A DNA stretch of 64,000 nucleotides. It comes from Atherinomorus stipes. Lineage: Eukaryota; Chordata; Actinopteri; Atheriniformes; Atherinidae. Below are positions 57,176 to 64,000 of the stretch, piece after piece; the stretch's first letter is position 1; each line of letters starts with the position of its first letter. Position numbers and translations under genes: made by a program. Location of the stretch: contig JALJCO010010517.1 in assembly GCA_023101725.1 (NCBI GenBank), positions 248,001-312,000 on the forward strand. Direction: 5' to 3'. The notes beneath the pieces were generated by a model that was not told the DNA's origin, made no database searches, and saw nothing but the letters and a program-made list of their open reading frames with translations.

Positions 57176-57990
57176 TGTTCTTTATATCGGCAGGAAATAA
57201 TGAGGCAGTTACTGTTATTTCTCTTGAGTTGACATAAACCAGGAAGTGTTTTTTTAAAAGGGAGGGGGAGGGGATAAAACTCTCCTTCACAAACACCACA
57301 CGGCTTTGGAATCATGTGACCTCTGACATCAGAGTAGGTGAAGTCATGTGGATTCCACAGCTGACCAATGCTAAATAATAACCGATAAATGGCGAGACAA
57401 CAGCTGATTAGCATCTAGACATCATCTTTCTAACATCCGTCTTCTTTCTGAACCTCACCTCTATGTCATGGCAACATTGGCTTAGCTTAGCGTTAGCTTA
57501 GCTTTAGCCAGTGCAGCTGCTGGAGTTTCTGCAGGTTTCAGTGTTTGTTTCTGTTCCTCTCAACATCCGGAGCTCAAAGCCGGAGGCGGGACTCATAAAC
57601 CCCCGCACACATGATCCGTGGTAAAAACACTTTGCGCTGGCCGTCCCGTTGTTTTCCTACGGAGAGAGCGGTGAACCGTGGAGAGATGACTCACTCCGCC
57701 CGCAACCCGCAGAACTGCTGCCGCGTCAGAGCAGGACATGTTTTCTCTGCTGCCTTTCAGCACAAAATCCTGAGAAAAGCGAAGATTTCCAACCGCAGAG
57801 TAACTAGAAGAGGAAGGAAACTCTCGTCCTCCAGACTGAGCTCATGTTTGGCTTCCAGGACGTCTTCTTTTCCTCACAGGACGGTTGATATCAGCTCTTC
57901 GGTCACTTTCAGTCACTCGCACCGACTTTTCTCCACATTTGGTCTCTAAAACATGTAAAAGCGTTTTGTATGAGCCATGAGACGGTGTTG
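57176..57990. other. No gene established
   Basis: Contains a TTAGCTTAGCG direct repeat (57481-57507). The 112-codon frame 57611-57949 (+) is arginine- and serine-rich without a recognised domain and ends just before the 50-bp array. Confidence 0.4.
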
Positions 57991-58590
57991 CTGTTAGCAG
58001 AGATATCTGTGGACAGAGTCAGAGGGAAAATGTCCTGCTGCTGTTAGCAGAGACATCTGTGGACAGAGTCAAAGGGAAAATGTCCCGCTGCTGTTAGCAG
58101 AGACATCTGTGGACAGAGTCAAAGGGAAAATGTCCTGCTGCTGTTAGCAGAGACATCTTTGGACAGAGACAAAGGGAAAATGTCCTGCTGCTGCTAGCAG
58201 AGACATCTGTGGACAGAGACAAAGGGAAAATGTCCTGCTGCTGTTAGCAGAGACATCTGTGGACAGAGTCAAAGGGAAAATGTCCTGTTGCTGTTAGCAG
58301 AGACATCTGTGGACAGAGTCAAAGGGAAAATGTCCTGCTGCTGTTAGCAGAGACATCTGTGGACAGAGTCAGAGGGAAAATGTCCTGCTGCTGTTAGCAG
58401 AGATATCTGTGGACAGAGTCAAAGGGAAAATGTCCTGCTGCTGTTAGCAGAGACATCTGTGGACAGAGTCAAAGGGAAAATGTCCTGCTGCTGTTAGCAG
58501 AGACATCTGTGGACAGAGTCAAAGGGAAAATGTCCTGCTGCTGTTAGCAGAGACATCTGTGGACAGAGTCAAAGGGAAAATGTCCTGCTG
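57991..58590. repeat. 50-bp tandem repeat, exactly 12 units
   Basis: Units start CTGTTAGCAGAGACATCTGT and continue GGACAGAGTCAAAGGGAAAA, then TGTCCTGCTG. Only scattered substitutions are seen (GATATC for GACATC, GAGAC for GAGTC, TCAGAG for TCAAAG, CCCGCTG, CTGTTG). There is no length variation, so the array is highly homogeneous. Confidence 0.98.
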
Positions 58591-60130
58591 ATGTGTTTTG
58601 TTGAGGTGAAACGGAACCGGTTGTCGGTGGAAGTAAACGCATGGATGCGGTCGCTGTTCAGCGGACATTCATGCCCCAGGTGATCCGCTGGAGCGGAGTC
58701 TGTCTCCTCTGAAAAGAGGGACCTAACTGCAGTCATGAGACGTCACTATACATCCAATCAGCGCCAGAAATCCTAATCAGAAGTTTGCTCTTCTTGTAAC
58801 TTACTAAAATCTAACCCGACCCCTGACCCCTCTCCTAACCCTCACCACCCGACTACACCAGACGCATCTGTTTGCAAGCCGCAGATAGACACTCTTAGTG
58901 GTGTTTAACTAACTTCCTCTGGAGACTTCCTGCATGGATTGGATGTATGGCGGCGTCCTTATCGGCTATTGTAACTTCAGTTAGACTCTTGCCTCTAAAT
59001 GGAGATTTATCAGCAACTGTCGCTTAAACACACTGAAAACCTCAACAAATACATAATAATGGATGCTAAAATAAAATGAAATGAATCAGATAAACAGGAA
59101 CAGATTTTTTAAACGGACTAGAGACCGTAGACCTCTAAAAATTCTAAATGTGACTCCAAGCATCTTATACACATGATCTAAAAATGAAAACTAATCCAGA
59201 GGTGACTTAGAAAATATTTTTTTTATGTTATTTTCCACATGTTCATGTCTCCACGTATATCTGTGGCCTTCAGCATCAAAGCTGTGATGAATGTGGTATT
59301 CAGAGTCTCCTCCTGCTGTGATCCATGTTTTCATCAGTGCAGTTGGGAGCGTTCGCTCTACGTCATTTCCGGTCTGTTGCTGGGTCGCTGTTTTCAGACG
59401 GAGTGGCAGGAAAGCCCCGTCAGACGAGTATTTGTACATTTTTACACTGGCAACGTTCAGTGTGGACCTCATACACTACAAGGACTTCTACATATGTTTA
59501 ACATGAAAGTTTATTTGATTTGGCTGCTCAGATCTCAGACAGAAGCTCCATCTCTGAACTGGTAAAGTTTCTGTTTTCTGTCTTTGATGTCATTTTTCTG
59601 AATGAACACCTTCTGACAAGCGTGGGAAGTCGTGTCCTTATATGGAATAATCAGGGTAGTAAATATGAAGATTTACGAATCTCATGAACGCGTGCTCACT
59701 TGCGCACAGGTGGAATGCATCTGTTGTTGAATTTGACATGGCGCATTCGTTGGAGCTCATGGTAGGAGAAAAGGTCGGAGAAAGTTATGAGAAGAATACA
59801 CAAATGTTGCATGATGCCTAATGCAACCTAATGGCCTTAAGGTTTTAGCTCACTCACAAATAAAAAAAACAAACCAAAGTTAGTAAAAATAGGAAGAGAA
59901 GAAAGCACTTTCATGCAGTGCAAAGTCAGTAATCGTGTTCTTTGTCCCTGAAAGGCCAACACATGCGAATGAAGACAGACTTTGACCTACTGCAGAAATC
60001 TGGACCCATATTTTAATTATGGCACATTCACACCTCTTCAAATTCATCTGATATCACCAGGCATGTTGTAATCAGATGGTAAATGGAATTCATTTATACA
60101 GCCATGGTTTTGCTGATGAGTGCTTTTACA
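58591..60130. other. No gene recognised
   Basis: The overlapping frames at 59191-59472 (-) and 59239-59565 (+) occupy the same segment and show no domain. Otherwise unique AT-rich DNA. Confidence 0.4.
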
Positions 60131-60139
60131 CTCCACACC

Positions 60140-60430
60140 TCATTCATGAACCAGCGACCTTCAGCCTGACGGCTGCAGCTCCTCCTCCTGAGCTCCGGCC
60201 GGCCAGCGAGTGCTAGCTGAACCTGTCGGCAGGCCCTCCCCGTGCATGGGAAATCTGGCCCAGCCTCTCCTGCCCATTAATATGCACCTTGTCAGCAGGA
60301 CAGCACCACCCTTTGCTACGCTAACCATTGTTCCGCCACAATCAAATTAGCCCTGCTGATGAGCCCTGAGCTCTGTGACCTCCACAGGCCCAGCGGCTTC
60401 CCAGACCCAGCAATGACGAAGAGGATGGGA
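60140..60430. other. Low-repeat GC-rich block, possible conserved non-coding DNA
   Basis: GCCCATTAATATGCACCTTG (octamer-like), CAGGACAGCACCACCCTTTG and CCACAATCAAATTAGCCCTG stand in a non-repetitive GC-richer context between AT-rich DNA. A 94-codon frame (60359-60643) overlaps it without domain support. Confidence 0.3.
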
Positions 60431-61428
60431 ATCTTCAGGGGAGCAGAAGCTCGCATACGGATTTCTGATCATGTTGGCCCTCCTTTTGTTTATCCATCTA
60501 CCCGGAGTTTGGAATTGAGACGAGTGCTGACTGCAGTATGTGAAAGACATGCTCCTGGAAAGTGGCTGACGAACTCGGTGTTGTCTTGCAGAGACAAAGG
60601 ACTTGTACGAAGAGTGTGTTTATCTGTCTCTGCAAGTGCATGACTTTGTTTGGTGCATGGAACTAACGGACATTTCATGCTCACACACCGACTGTAGGCT
60701 CATTACTTGCATATCCCTCCCGATGCTGCCCTCCCTCCTCCTCCCACCTCTCTCTCCTTTCACCTCTCGTCCACATTTGTCTGATTTAGCGTGATCAGAT
60801 GTGAGAGCCGATGCCTGCTGCTGCTGCTAATACACCATGGGTTCCACATAATAGAAACTCATATTGCTTATACTTCTGTTCTCCGTGTGGTGTGGGCTGA
60901 TTATTTTGTAGGGAGGGGGGTGTGGGTTGTCTATTCCTTTATCCAAACACAGAATAAGCTGAGATGTTCTCTGAGCAGACTTGTGAATCCAGTCTGAACT
61001 GTTCCCTCCAAGCCTGGCTGACCTGCAGATTGGATATGGATCAGCGAAGGTCTGCCGAGTCCAGAGGAACATGGTGAAGGAATCAGCATCAGACTGCAGA
61101 TGACTGCAGCCTGGGGGGCAGATAAAAGGTCTCATTGAAGGGTGAAAATGAAATAAAGGGGCTTTCAGGAAGCAGACACGAGGTATAAATCTTTCCTTCT
61201 TGATAAGCTTATGGTTAAAGCCGGCTTGGGTGACTTAGCGGTGTCTTCACAGATGCTGCAGTCGGCCTGGGCTGCCGGCACACACCCCTCGTTTCTCTGG
61301 CCTGAAGTTAAAGCTCAGCTTTGCTTCCTTCACCGTTCCAAACATCATTGTTTCATATTGTCATGCATCCTTTATGGTGGCATGGTTGTTAGTCATGCAC
61401 CAGAGTTCAGTTCAGAGTCCACTTCCCA
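60431..61428. other. No gene recognised
   Basis: Unique sequence with a pyrimidine-rich stretch at 60715-60775 (CCCTCCCTCCTCCTCCCACC). Short frames only. Confidence 0.4.
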
Positions 61429-61855
61429 CACTGCAAAAACTCAAATCTTACAAAGTATATTTTACTAATTTCTAGTCAAAATATCTCATCACCCTCAAAA
61501 TAAGACAAAATTGCTTAAAGAAAAACATTTCAGTGAAATACAGGAACTTATTTCAAGGCAATGCATCTTATTTTAACACGTATTTCAATGTTTTGCTTAT
61601 AACAAGCAAAAAAAAAAAAAAAAAATCATTTTTAAAAATTTGTTTTCAAAGTGGCCAAGATTTTTTTTTTTTTTTTTTTTTGCTTGTAATAAGCAAAACA
61701 TTGAAATACATCTAAAAATAAGATGCATTGCCTCAAAAAAGTTCCTATATCTTATTGAAATGTTTCTATTTAGGTAATTTTCTTATTTTGAGTGTGATGA
61801 GAATTTGACTAGAAATTAGAATAATTTACTTGGTAAGATTTGAGTTTTCGCAGTT
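61429..61855. mobile_element. Foldback MITE, second CACTGCAAAAACTCAA copy
   Basis: CACTGCAAAAACTCAAATCT at the left; the right end GATTTGAGTTTTCGCAGT has one mismatch in the TIR and a decayed last base. The halves are inverted copies including AACAAGCAAAA / TTGCTTGTAATAAGC. Near the centre are an A-run (61610-61625) and a T-run (61663-61681), one on each arm. Confidence 0.85.
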
Positions 61856-62802
61856 AACTTCCAACGCCAGCTTCAGACACAGAAAACGGCGACAGTGGAA
61901 GACATCACAATGATGTTAATTGTCAGAAACAACATGGAAAGGCGGCGCAGTAGATGTCATGGTGGACATCAAATACCTTGTTGCTACTTCTTCTTTGTCC
62001 CTTCTAGTGGTTGCAAGTCATCTTTTGTAGCGGATAGCGCCCCGGAGGCTTCTGGTGGGAATGCTTCGTTCACTACGTCTGGCTACACAAAAACTGACCA
62101 CATCAGGTACATAAAAGGAAAAATGTGCTGCCTCTGAGCACGGGGCCTGTCCTCCCCAACCTCCAACCGGCCGAAGCACATGGCCGTCCTCTCTGAGTCT
62201 GGAGCTCCTGATGAGTTTTCCCTGGGGAAATGGGAGTTTCCCTCTCAGCTGCCAGTCTACATGCTCCGGGATGGGGCAGTCTGATGCTTTCCTTAGCTAG
62301 CCAGTTATAATGAGCTGGACTAATGTGGATTGTGACAAATCCATTTAACTGGATGATAATTGGGAAACAGTGAATTGAATTGAATGGGATTATAACTGAA
62401 TATCAGCCGATCTGGATTTAGTGGGTAAGGATGCTGCAGAGGCTGGTGTCGTTAAAACTTTCAGTAAAACAGCCACTGTGCACTCAAAAAACAGTTTTGG
62501 TCATAATACCTATTAACCATTAATTTAATTTCAGAAGTAAGTGAAATCAGCAAAATCAAAAGTGCATGAACTCATTTTTCATAGACATAAAGTAAATATA
62601 TAGACCTTTTTCACCAAAACCGGAAGTACGTAATGGGTGAGAATCTATTCTTCCTGTGAGGGCCAGACTTCAGTCAAACATCAAAAATGGATCATGTTTC
62701 CACTCTGGATTTTATATTTGAGCCCGTTTACTCGACTCTGCCTCAATCTTCAGAACCAGAAGTTTTGCCTGCATTGTTTCCATTGTGGTGGCAGATAGGT
62801 AG
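61856..62802. other. No gene recognised
   Basis: The 80-codon frame 61895-62137 has no domain. ACCGGAAGTACGTAATGGGT at 62620-62639 resembles the start of another fish repeat. Confidence 0.4.
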
Positions 62803-63437
62803 GTAGGTAACTGTGGTTCTGTGAATTCCTGGATGACTGCAGTCAGCTGGCCTGCACGTCACCTGACTGACAATTGTCATTAGGACTCGACCTGCGAAGA
62901 GCAAAAGGAGCTTTGTTTACAGAAGGAATGAAACAGAACTATCGTTCCATAACTCTGCGACTATGGGAGATGACGTCAGCCCGGTCGTCTTACTGTTATC
63001 AGCACAAGCACGTTATAAAACGACATTAGCGCAGAGAAAAATGACCATTTTATAACGTTAACTAACTTAAACGATAGCAACATGGCTGACCGCACCGGCC
63101 GCTTTTGACAAAAGATCGTAAAATAAAAATAAATATTATGCAAAAATGAGGTAACTAATCCATAACATGGGCCTAAACTAAGATAAAACAATGGTTTTCC
63201 GAATATTTATATCTCCATTAACAAAGAAAATGCTTAAGATTTGTAGCTCGCCTTCTTTGCTGCTGCATTCTGGGTAATCCTTACTCACAAGGGTGGTGTC
63301 GGAGAATCTCAATATTGAGGGCGATTCAGCCCTCAAACTTGCCCCTTAACTTAACTTTCTTAGAATCGGGACAGCACTTGCTCTTCGCGGGGGTGCGCAT
63401 TTTTGAGATTGAGGGTTAAGACAGGAACTGGAATTCA
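62803..63437 (+). repeat. Interspersed repeat copy 2, uninterrupted
   Basis: Counterpart of 34513-36286. It preserves the target site (AGAACTATCGTTCCATAACT at 62936-62955) where the other copy holds the 1.1-kb insertion. Contains GATGACGTCAGCCCGGTC and a GCTGCATTCTGGGTAATCC motif. Confidence 0.92.
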
Positions 63438-63542
63438 ACCTAAATCTTCGGCTTATTTTCCTAATCCTTTGGTTCAACATGTAAATGGATATGGGTTGTG
63501 TAAAATGTGTTGAAAATCAGTTGAAGGTACGAGTCGCTAAAA

Positions 63543-63823
63543 TATCCCAGATAGCAGTGGACTCAGCGGCTGATCCAAGTCCACAGATCCGCATGACAGT
63601 CAGAGCGCTAACTGACCTCCGCCCAACACTCAGCGTGGGAAAGGCGGACTGTCAAACCACGGACCCGCGGAGGATACGGATCAAGTCCAATAAACAAGAG
63701 GTGCAGTTTTTTTCTCCCAGCGCCACCACGTGGGGTCTCACCGTCACCTGTATGGACCGCTGCAGATCCTCGGCGGATCAGCTGCCGCGGACCCGTGGTG
63801 CCATCCATTTGCTATCTGGGATG
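63543..63823. mobile_element. Small MITE with ATCCCAGATAGCA ends
   Basis: ATCCCAGATAGCA (63544-63556) and its perfect inverse TGCTATCTGGGAT (63810-63822) enclose about 280 bp of GC-rich sequence with further inverted words (GATCCGC/GCGGATC). The 131-codon frame 63485-63880 runs through both ends and beyond, so it is not a gene of the element. Superfamily unknown. Confidence 0.75.
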
Positions 63824-64000
63824 TCTCCACCATTTAAAACAATATGTTTCACACATTTCGGAAAAATTCAGACATGCTGAATGTCTGAATTTGCTCGTAT
63901 TGCCTTTGTACATACAGATGAGGAAACAGTCAGTCCTTTATGTCACTTTCCCAAAACTCATTTTCTGTTTTAAGTCATCAGAGTCGTCTACTTCTTCATG
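63824..64000. other. No feature recognised
   Basis: Short AT-rich end of the window. Confidence 0.5.

Noticed and set aside
57611..57949. 112-codon R/S-rich forward frame
   Set aside because: No domain, no splice or promoter context, and it stops just before a tandem array.
57991..58590. CRISPR-like appearance of regularly spaced repeats
   Set aside because: Units are contiguous with no unique spacers, and the sequence is vertebrate.
63485..63880. 131-codon forward frame
   Set aside because: It runs through both termini of a small MITE and its flanks, so it cannot be a coherent gene; no domain.

Overview
The window looks like intergenic or intronic DNA from a teleost fish, probably a percomorph. 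The evidence is its repeat content: Tc1/mariner-like elements, hAT-like MITEs, TTAA-flanked MITEs, a 'GCACGGTGG'-type tRNA-like SINE, L2/CR1-type LINE tails and CACTG-ended foldback elements. The species cannot be named from this. I find no intact host protein-coding gene, no rRNA or tRNA gene and no CRISPR array. The long open frames all fall in tandem repeats (23-, 18- and 21-bp units, TC and TG runs) and are by-products of periodicity. The only protein-level signals are broken transposases at 8.8-9.8, 23.7-23.9 and 38.9-39.05 kb and a broken LINE reverse transcriptase at 10.1-10.9 kb.

Layout. 1-4.8 kb: end of a large 23-bp satellite with higher-order structure. 4.8-12.9 kb: MITE and SINE remnants, a 1.2-kb Tc1-like element and a LINE fragment. 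13-19.8 kb: a Tc1-type MITE, a low-repeat AT-rich block that could be conserved non-coding DNA, the 'CCATAGACT' repeat, and a hAT-like MITE carrying an expanded (ATC)n. 19.8-22.8 kb: a 3-kb element with CACTGTAA ends. 23.7-26.5 kb: a nest in which a Tc1-like copy holds a SINE/LINE tail and a TTAA-flanked element, which in turn holds another TTAA-flanked element. 26.7-34 kb: a 34-bp minisatellite and several MITEs. 34.5-37.3 kb: a duplicated repeat split by a 1.1-kb TG...CA insertion that resembles a solo LTR, followed by a 21-bp minisatellite. 38.1-40.3 kb: a SINE, the other end of the same Tc1 family and a short copy of the TTAA element; these preserve the pre-insertion sites for the 24-26 kb nest. 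40.3-48.9 kb: mostly low-repeat sequence with fragments. 48.9-55.2 kb: a hAT-like element with a perfect 8-bp target duplication, an 18-bp minisatellite of 49 units inside a MITE, and two more MITEs. 55-64 kb: low-repeat stretches, a perfect hairpin, a 12 x 50-bp array, a foldback element and the second copy of the 34.5-36.3 kb repeat.

The window's main value is as a record of repeat history. Several interspersed repeats occur twice, once interrupted or expanded and once not, so insertion boundaries, target duplications and the seeds of tandem arrays can be read by comparing copies within the window. Family names given here are from memory of TIR, target-site and tail motifs and were not checked against a repeat library.
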